Positions 1-8,089 of a DNA stretch of 64,000 nt are shown piece after piece; the stretch's first letter is position 1; each line of letters opens with the position of its first letter. This stretch comes from Pseudomonas fluorescens. GTDB taxonomy: Bacteria > Pseudomonadota > Gammaproteobacteria > Pseudomonadales > Pseudomonadaceae. Where the stretch lies: assembly GCF_001307275.1 (NCBI RefSeq), contig NZ_CP012831.1, positions 5,076,501 through 5,140,500 of the forward strand. The letters are read 5' to 3'. The notes beneath the pieces were generated by a model. It did not search any database, was not told the DNA's origin, and saw only the letters and a list, made by a program, of their open reading frames with translations. The position numbers were made by a program, and so were the translations under genes.

Positions 1-466
1 CGCGAGCGTATTGGGTGTTGCCGACTCGGATCAGGGTGAGGTCGAGCAGGGTGATAACAGTGGCCATGACCTTGTCGCGGCTGAACCCGGGTTTGGCCAG
101 GATCTCCTCCAGGCGTTTGCGCAAGCGCGGCAAGGCCCGTCCGAATTCCAGCATTCGCGAATACTTGTCCGCATCGCGCACCTCACGCCAGCGCGCGTGG
201 TAGCGGTACTGCTTGCGCCCGCGGGCATCGCGCCCGGTGGCCTGGAGATGACCACGGGGGTCGGTGCAGATCCAGACATCGGTATAGGCCGGCGGCACTG
301 CCAGGGCATTGATGCGCTGGATCTCGGCCGCGTCGGTGATGCGCTGGCCCTGCGGGTCGAAATAACAGAACTTGCCACGCAATTTCTTGCGGGTGATGCC
401 GGGGGCCGTGTCATCGACATAATGCAGGTCGGCCGGCAGTGCATCCGGCGGCAGGGTGTCGGGCAT
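1..466 (-). CDS. DNA topoisomerase IB, N-terminal part (runs off the window)
   Basis: This is the first 155 codons of a bacterial type IB (poxvirus-like) DNA topoisomerase, which relaxes supercoils through a 3'-phosphotyrosine intermediate. The ATG lies at 466 on the minus strand. The reading frame stays open to base 1 and beyond, so the gene continues outside the window. The translation has the family N-terminal signature: GITRKKLRGKFCYFDPQG, then RINALAVPPAYTDVWIC, RDARGRKQYRYHARWREVRD and a C-terminal LIRVGNTQYA at the window edge. The catalytic tyrosine would lie outside the window. A long ORF in another minus-strand frame overlaps it and is a shadow. Family assignment is confident; only the length is unknown. 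Confidence 0.9.
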   Translation of the reverse strand, partial: MPDTLPPDALPADLHYVDDTAPGITRKKLRGKFCYFDPQGQRITDAAEIQRINALAVPPAYTDVWICTDPRGHLQATGRDARGRKQYRYHARWREVRDADKYSRMLEFGRALPRLRKRLEEILAKPGFSRDKVMATVITLLDLTLIRVGNTQYAR

Positions 467-560
467 GAAGAAAGTCCTTGGCAGCGAATCCGGTGGCCTG
501 TGATCGATTGACCGCAGCCCGTTGCGGTCGTGCCAAGATTCTGATGGCGCCGCCGAACCT

Positions 561-647
561 GTGGGAGCAAGGCTTGCCCGCGATACAAGCACCTCGGTGT
601 AGCTGATGAACCGAGGCGATGCCATCGCGGGCAAGCCTTGCTCCCAC
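561..647. repeat. REP pair (inverted, BIME-like)
   Basis: gtgggagcaaggcttgcccgcgat-type element at 561-584 with its inverted copy at 624-647, about 39 bases apart. It lies between the start of the topoisomerase gene and the end of modC. This is a typical Pseudomonas REP doublet. Confidence 0.85.
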
Positions 648-660
648 AAGCGCCCGGGGA

Positions 661-1740
661 CTACGCCAACACCGCTACCGCCTTGATCTGCGCCCACAAC
701 ACCAGTCCCGGCTGCAGTTTCAACTGGTCGCGGGAGTAGCGGGTGATGCGCGCCAGCAGCGGAGTGCCGGCAGCTTCCAGGCGGACCAGCACATGGGCGG
801 CGTTGTCGGCCGCCTGTTCGCTGACCACGGTCACCGGCAGGCGGTTGAGGATGCTGGTCTGGGCATCGTTCGCCAGGCTGAGGCTGACGTCCCGGGCCTG
901 GACCTTGAAACGCAGCGGCTGGCCGAGGGCCAGTGATGTATGGGCCACGCGTACGTTCAGTTGGCTGTCGGGCAGGTTCAGGGTCAGCAATTGGTACGCC
1001 GGGTCATAGCCGCTGACCTTGCCCTCGATCACCACCCCGGCGTCATCCCCCAGGGCCAATGGCAGGTCGAGCCGGGCCAGGGTTTCGCCGATGGGGCCGC
1101 TGGCCTGCGCGCGGCCAGCGTCGAGCAGCACGATGTGATCGGCCAGGCGTGCCACTTCGTCCTGGGAATGGCTGACATACAGCACCGGGATGTCCAGCTC
1201 ATCGTGGAGGCGTTGCAGGTAAGGCAGGATTTCGTTTTTGCGCCGGGTATCGAGGGCCGCCAGCGGCTCATCCATCAGCAGCAGCCGCGGGCTGGTGAGC
1301 AAGGCACGGGCGATGCCTACCCGTTGGCGCTCGCCGCCGGAGAGGTTGTGCGGCTGGCGATCGAGCAAGTGCCCGATGCCCAGCAGATCGGTGGCCTGGT
1401 CCATGTCCACCCGCCGTTGTGCCGGCGCGATGCGCTTGAGGCCGAACGCCAGGTTGGCCCGCACCGACAGATGGGCGAACAGGCTCGCCTCCTGGAACAC
1501 ATACCCCACCGACCGCTTGTGGGGCGGCACGAACACGCCGTGCTCGCTGTCCTGCCACACTTGGCCGTTGACCTCGATAAAGCCCCGGGCCGGCCGCTCC
1601 AACCCGGCAATGCAGCGCAGGCAGGTGGTCTTGCCGGAGCCGGAAGGCCCATACAGGGCCGTCACGCCACGGCCCGGCAGTTGCACATCCAGGTCCAGGG
1701 AAAAAGCCCCGTGGTCGAGTTGCAAACGCGCGTTGATCAT
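661..1740 (-). CDS. modC: Molybdenum ABC transporter ATP-binding protein ModC
   Basis: ATPase subunit of the molybdate importer, on the cytoplasmic face of the inner membrane. The 359 residues contain Walker A GPSGSGKT at 31-38, signature LSGGERQR at 133-140, Walker B LLLMDEP at 153-159 and the switch His in YVSHSQDE near 191. A C-terminal MOP/TOBE-type molybdate-binding domain spans about 290-355, which separates ModC from other importer ATPases. It is the last gene of the modABC operon and starts 3 bases after the modB stop. Expression is probably repressed by molybdate through the ModE-type site ahead of modA. Confidence 0.96.
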   Translation of the reverse strand: MINARLQLDHGAFSLDLDVQLPGRGVTALYGPSGSGKTTCLRCIAGLERPARGFIEVNGQVWQDSEHGVFVPPHKRSVGYVFQEASLFAHLSVRANLAFGLKRIAPAQRRVDMDQATDLLGIGHLLDRQPHNLSGGERQRVGIARALLTSPRLLLMDEPLAALDTRRKNEILPYLQRLHDELDIPVLYVSHSQDEVARLADHIVLLDAGRAQASGPIGETLARLDLPLALGDDAGVVIEGKVSGYDPAYQLLTLNLPDSQLNVRVAHTSLALGQPLRFKVQARDVSLSLANDAQTSILNRLPVTVVSEQAADNAAHVLVRLEAAGTPLLARITRYSRDQLKLQPGLVLWAQIKAVAVLA

Positions 1741-1743
1741 CGA

Positions 1744-2424
1744 TCAGCTCCAACCGGCACGGGTTCGGCGGCTCGAGTACAGCGCCAGCAGCACCAGGAA
1801 TGAAAACACCAGCATCGCCGCCGCCAGCCAGTGGGCCTGGGCATACTCCAGGGCTTCGACATGGTCGTAGATCTGTACCGACACCACCCGGGTTTTCTCC
1901 GGGATGTTGCCGCCGATCATCAGCACCACGCCGAATTCGCCGACGGTGTGGGCGAAACCCAGAATCGCCGCCGTGATGAAACCAGGACGGGCCAGGGGCA
2001 GGATGACGCTGAAAAACGTATCCCAGGGCCCGGCTCGCAGGGTAGCGGCGACTTCCAGGGGGCGACTGCCGATGGCAGCGAAGGCGTTTTGCAACGGCTG
2101 CACCACAAACGGCATGGAATAGATCACCGAGCCGATCACCAGCCCGGTAAAGCTGAAGGTGAGGGTGCCCAACCCGAGGGCTTGGGTGAGCTGGCCGATC
2201 CAGCCGTTCGGCCCCAATGCCAGCAGCAGGTAAAAGCCAATCACCGTTGGCGGCAGCACCAGCGGCAACGCCACCACCGCCCCCACCGGCCCGCGCAGCC
2301 AGGAGCGGGTGCGTGACAGCCACAGCGCGATGGGCGTGCCGACGAGCAGCAGGATCACCGTGGTCAAGGACGCCAGTTTCAGGGTCAGCCAGATGGCGGC
2401 GTAGTCGGCGCTGGTCAGGGGCAT
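1744..2424 (-). CDS. modB: Molybdate ABC transporter permease ModB
   Basis: Inner-membrane permease of the molybdate importer, 226 residues, the usual ModB length. It has about five hydrophobic segments. The EAA-type cytoplasmic loop that docks the ATPase is visible as LEVAATLRAGPWDTFFSVILPLARPG. The start codon at 2424 directly abuts the modA stop codon, and modC follows after 3 bases, so the three genes are transcribed and probably translated as one unit. Confidence 0.96.
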   Translation of the reverse strand: MPLTSADYAAIWLTLKLASLTTVILLLVGTPIALWLSRTRSWLRGPVGAVVALPLVLPPTVIGFYLLLALGPNGWIGQLTQALGLGTLTFSFTGLVIGSVIYSMPFVVQPLQNAFAAIGSRPLEVAATLRAGPWDTFFSVILPLARPGFITAAILGFAHTVGEFGVVLMIGGNIPEKTRVVSVQIYDHVEALEYAQAHWLAAAMLVFSFLVLLALYSSRRTRAGWS

Positions 2425-3177
2425 TTAGCGTTGGTAACCGTAGGCTTGGATGATGGCGGCGGCTTTCGGGCCCTTGAGGTAATCCACCAGGGCTACGGCG
2501 GCGGGGTTGTCCCGACCCTTGGTGAGGATCACCGCGTCTTGTTTGATCGGGTCGTGCAGTTCGGCCGGGACGATCCACGCCGAGCCGCCCGTCACTTTGC
2601 CGTCCTTGTACACCTGGGACAAGGCGACGAAGCCCAATTCAGCGTTACCGGTGGAGACGAACTGGTAGGCCTGGGTGATGTTCTGGCCTTCGACGAGCTT
2701 GCTTTTGACCTGATCGGTCAAGCCCAGCTTGTCCAGCACCTGGGTCGCGGCCAGGCCATAGGGCGCGGCTTTCGGGTTGGCGATGGACAGGTGTTGGAAG
2801 TCGTTGCGCTTGAGGACCTGGCCCTGGTTGTCGACATAACCGTCCTTGGCCGACCACAGCGCCAGGGTGCCGACCGCGTAGGTAAAGCGCGAGCCGTTGA
2901 CGGTGTCGCCTTCGCTTTCGAGCCTGGCCGGGGTGGTGTCGTCGGCGGCGAGGAAAACCTCGAAGGGCGCGCCGTTCTTGATCTGCGTGTAGAACTGGCC
3001 GGTGGCGCCGTACGCCGCCACCAGTTTATGCCCGGTGTCTTTTTCGAAATCGGCGGCAATGGCCTGGATCGGCGCAGTGAAATTGGCGGCGACCGCCACC
3101 TGCACCTCGGCAGCCTGGGCGGCGCCAATAGTCAGGAACGGGATCAACAGCAACGGCGCGAAGCGGGTGAGGCGCAT
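2425..3177 (-). CDS. modA: Periplasmic molybdate-binding protein ModA
   Basis: Substrate-binding protein of the molybdate importer, 250 residues. It has a clear Sec signal peptide: MRLTR, a hydrophobic core, then AAQAAEV, with cleavage probably after AQA. Family motifs include VAVAANFTAPIQAIAADFEK (oxyanion-binding N-terminal lobe), YGATGQFYTQIKNGAPFEVFLAADD and ELGFVALSQV. First gene of modABC. A ModE-like operator lies 25-48 bases upstream of the ATG. Confidence 0.96.
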   Translation of the reverse strand: MRLTRFAPLLLIPFLTIGAAQAAEVQVAVAANFTAPIQAIAADFEKDTGHKLVAAYGATGQFYTQIKNGAPFEVFLAADDTTPARLESEGDTVNGSRFTYAVGTLALWSAKDGYVDNQGQVLKRNDFQHLSIANPKAAPYGLAATQVLDKLGLTDQVKSKLVEGQNITQAYQFVSTGNAELGFVALSQVYKDGKVTGGSAWIVPAELHDPIKQDAVILTKGRDNPAAVALVDYLKGPKAAAIIQAYGYQR

Positions 3178-3201
3178 AGGTGAGCTTCCGTAAGGTCAGG
3201 T

Positions 3202-3225
3202 CGTTATATAGTGGAATATATAGCG
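3202..3225. promoter_or_regulatory. Putative ModE operator upstream of modABC
   Basis: Near-palindrome cgttatata - gtggaa - tatatagcg. This is the 9+6+9 layout of the E. coli ModE box (consensus half-site CGCTATATA). It lies 25-48 bases before the modA start, where it could overlap the promoter. Known biology: molybdate-bound ModE represses mod operons. No modE gene is visible in this window. Confidence 0.75.
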
Positions 3226-3285
3226 AATGGCCGGCAAACGGAACGTGGCATTTTGCCTGGGCAGCTAGGGGCGAGGGCTGGCCTC

Positions 3286-3441
3286 ATCGCGAGCAAGCTC
3301 GCTCCCACAGGGGGGCGGAGGTGATTGCGGGATTTATGTTCACCTCGCAACCCTGTGGAACGGGCTTGCTCCCACAGGTCCGGTGGTGTGTCCAGGTTTG
3401 CCGGTTGCCCCTATCTCTGTGGGAGCGAGCTTGCTCGCGAT
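3286..3441. repeat. REP cluster between modA and the nitronate monooxygenase gene
   Basis: Element in one orientation at 3286-3308, a partial or degenerate copy near 3359-3376, and the opposite orientation at 3419-3441. It occupies most of the gap between modA (start 3177) and the end of the downstream gene. Confidence 0.8.
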
Positions 3442-3467
3442 GGCGGCCTGACAGGCAATGACGACTG

Positions 3468-4541
3468 TCAGGACCGCCCCCAGTTGTTGAATCGGGCCAA
3501 CGCCTCTTCAGCCAACCGCCGGGTCAATTCGGCTGTCGACAGATCGCGCCCCAAGGGGAAGGCCTGGCCGGCCCAGAGGTTGCTGAAGTCCGCTTCGCCC
3601 TTGGCGCGCAACGGCATCAACGCGCCGCCCGCCAGGGGGAATGCCGGCGCGAGCGGGCTCATTGGCCCCACTTCGCGCATCACCCGGTTGACGATGCCCC
3701 GGGCCGGGCGGCCGGTGAACAGGTTGGTGACGGCGGTCTGGCTTTCCTTGGCCGTGCGCAACGCCCGGTGATGGGACGCGCTGATTTTCGCCTCGGGGGT
3801 GAACAGGTAGGCGCTGCCCAGTTGCACCGCCGAGGCCCCCAGGGCGAATGCCGCGACAATCCCGCGGGCATCGCCAATGCCGCCGGCGGCGATCACTGGT
3901 ACCTTCACCGCATCCACCACCTGCGGCAGCAAGGCAAACAGACCGACCTGGGTGTTGAGGTCGTCGCTGAGGAACATCCCGCGATGCCCGCCGGCTTCAT
4001 AGCCCATGGCGATGATCGCGTCGCAACCGTGCTGTTCGAGCCAGATGGCTTCCTCGACGGTGGTGGCCGACGAAAGAATTTTCGCACCGGTGGCCTTTAC
4101 CCGGTCCAGCAGGGATTTTTCCGGCAGGCCAAAGTGGAAACTGACCACCTTGGGACGCATCTCCTCCAACACCCGGCAGGCGGCATCATCGAAGGGCTTG
4201 CGGTTGGACACCGGGGTCGGTGCGTCGAAGTCGACGCCCAGTTCCTGATAGTACGGCTTGAGCCGTTGTTTCCAGGTCTCGGCCCGCTGTTCGTCGAAGG
4301 CTGGCGGCTGGTGACAGAAAAAATTCACGTTGAACGGCTTGTCGGTCTGTTCGCTGATGGTCGTCAGCGCCTGGCGCAACTGCTCGACATCGAGCATCGC
4401 CGCCGGCATCGAACCCAGGCCGCCGGCATTGCAGGTCGCGACCACCATGGCCGGCCCGGTCACCCCGGCCAGCGGCCCCTGGATGATGGGCAGCTCGATA
4501 CCGAGCAGGTCAAGAAGGCGAGTGTCTGGCCACTGGCTCAT
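3468..4541 (-). CDS. Nitronate monooxygenase (FMN-dependent, 2-nitropropane dioxygenase family)
   Basis: 357-residue TIM-barrel flavoprotein expected to oxidise alkyl nitronates such as propionate 3-nitronate. Visible family features: IELPIIQGPLAGVTGP at the N-terminus, NVNFFCHQPP, the AMGYEAGGHRG segment carrying the proposed catalytic His, VPVIAAGGIGDARGIVAAFALGASAVQLGSA (phosphate-binding end of the barrel), and TNLFTGRPARGIVNR. The order and length fit the Pseudomonas class I enzyme. Minus strand, with no close operon partner; the plus-strand GyrI-like gene is divergent. Function is inferred from family. Confidence 0.9.
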   Translation of the reverse strand: MSQWPDTRLLDLLGIELPIIQGPLAGVTGPAMVVATCNAGGLGSMPAAMLDVEQLRQALTTISEQTDKPFNVNFFCHQPPAFDEQRAETWKQRLKPYYQELGVDFDAPTPVSNRKPFDDAACRVLEEMRPKVVSFHFGLPEKSLLDRVKATGAKILSSATTVEEAIWLEQHGCDAIIAMGYEAGGHRGMFLSDDLNTQVGLFALLPQVVDAVKVPVIAAGGIGDARGIVAAFALGASAVQLGSAYLFTPEAKISASHHRALRTAKESQTAVTNLFTGRPARGIVNRVMREVGPMSPLAPAFPLAGGALMPLRAKGEADFSNLWAGQAFPLGRDLSTAELTRRLAEEALARFNNWGRS

Positions 4542-4689
4542 GTGCGGGGTCTCCGACGGCAGAAGGAAACAGCGTTTTTAGCAGGTGTGGGCCGGCGAGG
4601 GCCAGTCGAGTTTTTCAATCGTGCGCCGCAACTTGATCCCGACGGCGGGAGGGTTACCATGCGTGCTTCAGTATCAAGGAGCCTGACCC

Positions 4690-5178
4690 ATGGACGTGAA
4701 ACTCAAGACCGTCGAACCCTTCACCGTGGCCGGTTTGCAGGTGCGCACCCGCAACACCGACGAGCAGCAGCCCGACACGGCCAGGATCGGCCCGATGTGG
4801 CAACGGTTCTTCACCGAAGGGCTGTTCGACACGATCCCGGCCAGGCAGTCGGAGTCGTTCGTCTACGGGGTGTATTCCAATTACGAGTCCGACGCCACCG
4901 GCCACTTCGACGTGACGGCCGGGGTGCAGGTGGATGCGACCAGCGCAGGCTACCCCGCCGTGGACATCGAGGGCGGGGATTACCTGGTGTTTTCGGCCAA
5001 GGGGCCGATGCCCGATTGCGTGGTTCAGACCTGGGGCCTGATCTGGGCCTACTTCGCGGATAACCCACAGACGCTGCGCCGCTTCACCACCGATTTCGAG
5101 GTCTACGGCAGCCCCGACTCGGTGGCGATCTACATCGGCGTTCAGTCCCCGGCCGAGCGCTCCAGCGCCAGCAACTGA
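4690..5178 (+). CDS. GyrI-like / AraC effector-binding domain protein
   Basis: 162-residue stand-alone small-molecule-binding domain of the GyrI-like type (fold shared with the C-terminal sensor domain of Rob and BmrR). Family-like segments are KTVEPFTVAGLQVRT at the start, YGVYSNYESDATGHFDVTAGVQV in the middle and YLVFSAKGPMP. No DNA-binding domain is attached, so it is not itself a regulator. It ends convergently with ada, and the two coding regions overlap by 37 bases. Substrate unknown. Confidence 0.8.
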   Translation: MDVKLKTVEPFTVAGLQVRTRNTDEQQPDTARIGPMWQRFFTEGLFDTIPARQSESFVYGVYSNYESDATGHFDVTAGVQVDATSAGYPAVDIEGGDYLVFSAKGPMPDCVVQTWGLIWAYFADNPQTLRRFTTDFEVYGSPDSVAIYIGVQSPAERSSASN

Positions 5179-6215
5179 CGCTTGCGCTCCACGCCCCAGC
5201 GATAGCCCGACAGGTTGCCGTCGCTGCGCACCACCCGGTGGCAAGGGATCGCCACCGCCAGGCTGTTGGCGCCGCAGGCCTGGGCCACGGCGCGCACGGC
5301 CTTGGGCATGCCGATGCGCTGGGCGATCTCGGCGTAGCTGGCGGTGCTGCCCGCGGGAATGTCCCGCAACGCTTGCCAGACCCGTTCCTGAAAGGCGGTG
5401 CCGCGCAGGTCCAGGGGCAGGTCCAGGCCCAGGGCCGGCGCTTCGATGAAGCCCACCACCTGGGCGATCAACTGCTCGAACTCGCGGTCGGCACCGATGA
5501 GGTTGGCCCGGCGGAATTTGTCCTGCAGGTCCCGCACCAACGCGTCCGGATCGTCTCCCAGCAGGATCGCGCACACGCCACGCTCGCTTTGCGCCACCAG
5601 GATTGCCCCGAGGGAGCATTGGCCGACGGCGAAACGGATGTCGGTGTTCTGCCCGGCGGCGCGGTAGTCGGCGGGTTTCATGCCCAACACTTTGTCGGCC
5701 GCTTCATAGAAGCGGCTGTTGGAATTGAAACCGGCGTCGTACAGCGCCTCGGTGATCGTGCCGCCATCGGCCAGGCGTTCGCGCACCTTGCGTGAACGAT
5801 GGGCGGCGGCGTAACCCTTGGGCGTCAGGCCGGTGACAGCCTTGAAGACCCGATGAAAATGGAAGGGGCTCAAGCCGGCGCTTGCTGCCAGTTCATTCAG
5901 GCCTGGCAGTTCCTCGGCCGCCTCGATCTGCCGGCAGGCCGCCGCGACTCGGGCCGCTTGTTGGGCGGCGATCTGGGTCTGGTCCCGGGCCACGCGCTTG
6001 CTGGGCCGGTAGCCGGCGGCCTGGGCCTGTTCCGGCGTGTCGAAAAATTCGACGTTGCGCGGGTTGGGCAGGCGCGACAGGCTGCTGGGGTGGCAATAGA
6101 TGCCAGTGGTTTTCACGCCATAGACGAATTGCCCATCGGCGCGCGGGTCCCGGGCGAGCACGGCGGCCCAGCGGGGATCCAGTTCAGGGGCAAGATTGTT
6201 CGAAGTGCTGTTCAT
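5142..6215 (-). CDS. ada: Ada: methyltransferase / AraC-type regulator with a degenerate zinc domain
   Basis: 357-residue Ada homologue. Layout: N-terminal Ada domain (about 10-85), AraC-type helix-turn-helix (about 95-185, LAASAGLSPFHFHRVFKAVTG), and C-terminal O6-methylguanine methyltransferase with the active-site motif PCHRVV near 325. In E. coli the N-terminal domain uses four cysteines, C38, C42, C69 and C72. Here only the first is kept (GIYCHPSS); the others read Ser, Ser and Val (RPSKRV). The methyltransferase half looks intact. Methyl-phosphotriester sensing by the N-terminal domain is therefore doubtful. It lies 87 bases downstream of alkB on the same strand, so it is probably co-transcribed. 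Confidence 0.92.
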   Translation of the reverse strand: MNSTSNNLAPELDPRWAAVLARDPRADGQFVYGVKTTGIYCHPSSLSRLPNPRNVEFFDTPEQAQAAGYRPSKRVARDQTQIAAQQAARVAAACRQIEAAEELPGLNELAASAGLSPFHFHRVFKAVTGLTPKGYAAAHRSRKVRERLADGGTITEALYDAGFNSNSRFYEAADKVLGMKPADYRAAGQNTDIRFAVGQCSLGAILVAQSERGVCAILLGDDPDALVRDLQDKFRRANLIGADREFEQLIAQVVGFIEAPALGLDLPLDLRGTAFQERVWQALRDIPAGSTASYAEIAQRIGMPKAVRAVAQACGANSLAVAIPCHRVVRSDGNLSGYRWGVERKRQLLALERSAGD

Positions 6216-6302
6216 GGTCGTTATTCCATTGGCCCGTTTTGCCTACAGTAGCGAGCCATCCAAGTGACGACACTCCGGGTCTTGCGGTTGAATTCTGCCC
6301 CT

Positions 6303-6986
6303 TCATCCGGCGCTGCGAAACGTCAGGTTGATCCGCTGGGTACCCAGGCGCGGGTGTTGTCCTTCCTTGAGCGGCAGCACGCCGTGGTAACGCAACCGGT
6401 CCACGCCACCCCAGACCACGATGTCACCATGGAGCAACGGGATGCGCAGGCTCTTGTCGCTGCGCTCGAAGCCGCCGAATTGGAACACCGCTGGCAAGCC
6501 CAGGGAGATCGAGACGATGGGCGCGGCGAGGGAGCGTTCGTTCTTGTCCTGGTGCAGCGACATCCGGGCGCCGGGCACGTAACAGTTGATCAGGCAGCTG
6601 TCGGGCTCGAAATGCTCGAACTGCGCTTGCTGGGCGGCGGCCTGGGCCAGTTCGCGAAACACCGCCGGCATGTCGGGCCAGGGGTGGCCGGTCTGCGGGT
6701 CATGGGCGGTGTAGCGATAGCCGCTGCGGTCGGTGGTCCAGCCCAGCGCGCCGCAACTGCTCAAGGCCACCGACATGGTAAAGCCACCGGGCGTGACCAT
6801 CTGTCGGAACGGCGCAGCCTGCAGGACGCTTTCCAGCGCCGGCAGCAAACGGTCGAGCCAGGGCAAGGCGAACCCGCGCAGTACGAAGGATTGTTGGCCA
6901 ATCTGTTCGATCTGGCCGGACGTGGTGGGCGCCTGGTCGGCGAACAGGTCCAATGTGATCGGTGTGTCATGACTACTGCGCATCAT
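6303..6986 (-). CDS. alkB: DNA oxidative demethylase AlkB
   Basis: Fe(II)/2-oxoglutarate dioxygenase repairing 1-methyladenine and 3-methylcytosine. From the start at 6986 it is 227 residues (E. coli AlkB 216). Motifs: NCYVPGARMSLHQDKNE (HxD iron ligands), LRYHGVLPL (second His) and RINLTFR (2-oxoglutarate arginines). The start ATGATGCGC lies inside the end of the upstream oxygenase gene, a 14-base overlap suggesting translational coupling. A longer in-frame start at 7040 is less likely because it lies deep in that gene. Second gene of an oxygenase-alkB-ada unit. Confidence 0.93.
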   Translation of the reverse strand: MMRSSHDTPITLDLFADQAPTTSGQIEQIGQQSFVLRGFALPWLDRLLPALESVLQAAPFRQMVTPGGFTMSVALSSCGALGWTTDRSGYRYTAHDPQTGHPWPDMPAVFRELAQAAAQQAQFEHFEPDSCLINCYVPGARMSLHQDKNERSLAAPIVSISLGLPAVFQFGGFERSDKSLRIPLLHGDIVVWGGVDRLRYHGVLPLKEGQHPRLGTQRINLTFRSAG

Positions 6987-7701
6987 GAAAAATGATTCCC
7001 AAGGTGTGCCGCCTGCCGCTGTGCACGCGGCTGACGCCATGGCGCATGTTCACCCGATAATAACCGCGAACGCCTTCGACCGGCCGCTGGTGCACGGCAA
7101 ATACCACGGCGTCGCCCTGTTTCAGATCGATGACCTGGGGTCGCGACTGCATGCGCGGGCGCTGTTCAGTGAGGACAAACTCGCCGCCGGTAAAGTCCTG
7201 GCCCGGTTCCGACAACAGGATCGCGACCTGCAAGGGGAACACCTGCTCGCCATACAGATCCTGGTGCAGGCAGTTGTAGTCCTGCGGACCGTATTGCAAC
7301 AACAAGGGCGTCGGACGCGATTGCCCGGCAGCGTGACAGCGCTGGATGAAGTCGGCGTGCTGGTCGGGATATCGCCCTTCAAGGCCCATGCATTCATTCC
7401 AGCGGTTCGCCAGCGGCACCAGCATGGGGTACAACGCCTGACGCAGCTGTTGGATGAAGTCCGGTAGCGGATAGCGAAAATACTGATACTCGCCACGCCC
7501 GAACCCATGACGGGCCATGACCACCCGGGAACGAAAAAGCCCGCTCTCTGCGTATAGACCGCTGAGCATTCGACATTGCGTGGCGGGCAGCAGGTTGCGG
7601 ATGAGCGCGCTGCCGTCCTGCTCGAGGCTGTGTTCCAGGGCCGACCCATCCAGGTGACTTATTCGTTGGGTCAATGAGGGCAGATGCGGGGGAGTGGGCA
7701 T
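6973..7701 (-). CDS. 2OG-Fe(II) oxygenase adjacent to alkB
   Basis: About 242 residues from the ATG at 7701, which has AAGGAT upstream; an in-frame start at 7782 adds 27 residues of low-complexity leader. The C-terminal half has the double-stranded beta-helix signature: CLHQDLYGEQVFPLQVAI (HxD ligands), GGEFVLTEQ, GDAVVFAVHQRPVEG and RHGVSRVHSGRRHTLGIIFHD (distal His and the Arg for 2-oxoglutarate). It is not an AlkB paralogue by sequence. Its position as first gene of an oxygenase-alkB-ada string implies a role in alkylation damage or its response. Substrate unknown. Confidence 0.82.
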   Translation of the reverse strand: MPTPPHLPSLTQRISHLDGSALEHSLEQDGSALIRNLLPATQCRMLSGLYAESGLFRSRVVMARHGFGRGEYQYFRYPLPDFIQQLRQALYPMLVPLANRWNECMGLEGRYPDQHADFIQRCHAAGQSRPTPLLLQYGPQDYNCLHQDLYGEQVFPLQVAILLSEPGQDFTGGEFVLTEQRPRMQSRPQVIDLKQGDAVVFAVHQRPVEGVRGYYRVNMRHGVSRVHSGRRHTLGIIFHDAQ

Positions 7702-7823
7702 GATGACAATCCTTGGTGCAAAGGATTGGTCAGTCTGGGGAGTGCTTCGTTGGTCTGCACTCCGGTTCTTGCGGTGCATCAATGTCCTGAGTCGCTCCCG
7801 TCAGCAGGCACGACAAATCCCCT

Positions 7824-7846
7824 GTGGCGAGGGAGCTTGCTCCCGC
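7824..7846. repeat. Single REP-like palindrome, second family
   Basis: gtggcgagggagcttgctcccgc, the second short palindrome type of this genome. It lies between the 2OG oxygenase start and the end of the small protein gene. Confidence 0.65.
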
Positions 7847-7890
7847 ATCGTGCCCACCCTGGTGCCACAAAAATTTATCAGGGTGAGTCT

Positions 7891-8061
7891 TTACAGCGCT
7901 TTACTGACACTGACGTCGCTGATCACATCCTGGGTATCTCCGTGCAATGCTTGCAGGGCTGCCAAGGCTTCTTCTTCGGTGCCGTCCACGAGTTGCGCGA
8001 ATTCGAAGCGGCGTTCGCCATTGAGCTTGTACTTGATGACGTATTTGGTCGTCTGGGCCAC
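7891..8061 (-). CDS. 56-residue conserved-looking small protein, GTG start
   Basis: Short frame reading VAQTTKYVIKYKLNGERRFE, then an acidic helix-like stretch (DGTEEEALAALQALHGD), ending DVISDVSVSKAL. The GTG at 8061 is preceded by AAAGGC at a fair ribosome-site distance. The stop is at 7891-7893. It follows the DUF1883 gene on the same strand after 28 bases, so the two probably form one operon. The predicted beta-beta-alpha-beta order resembles small stand-alone domains, but I do not recognise the family. A competing minus-strand frame here is a shadow. Confidence 0.65.
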   Translation of the reverse strand: MAQTTKYVIKYKLNGERRFEFAQLVDGTEEEALAALQALHGDTQDVISDVSVSKAL

Positions 8062-8089
8062 GGTTTTGCCTTTCTTGAAAGGGCGATGC

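Noticed and set aside
31..588. 185-residue minus-strand ORF over the topoisomerase start
   Set aside because: Rich in Arg, Ser and Pro with no family pattern; it is a frame shadow of the real topoisomerase IB gene, which is truncated by the window edge.
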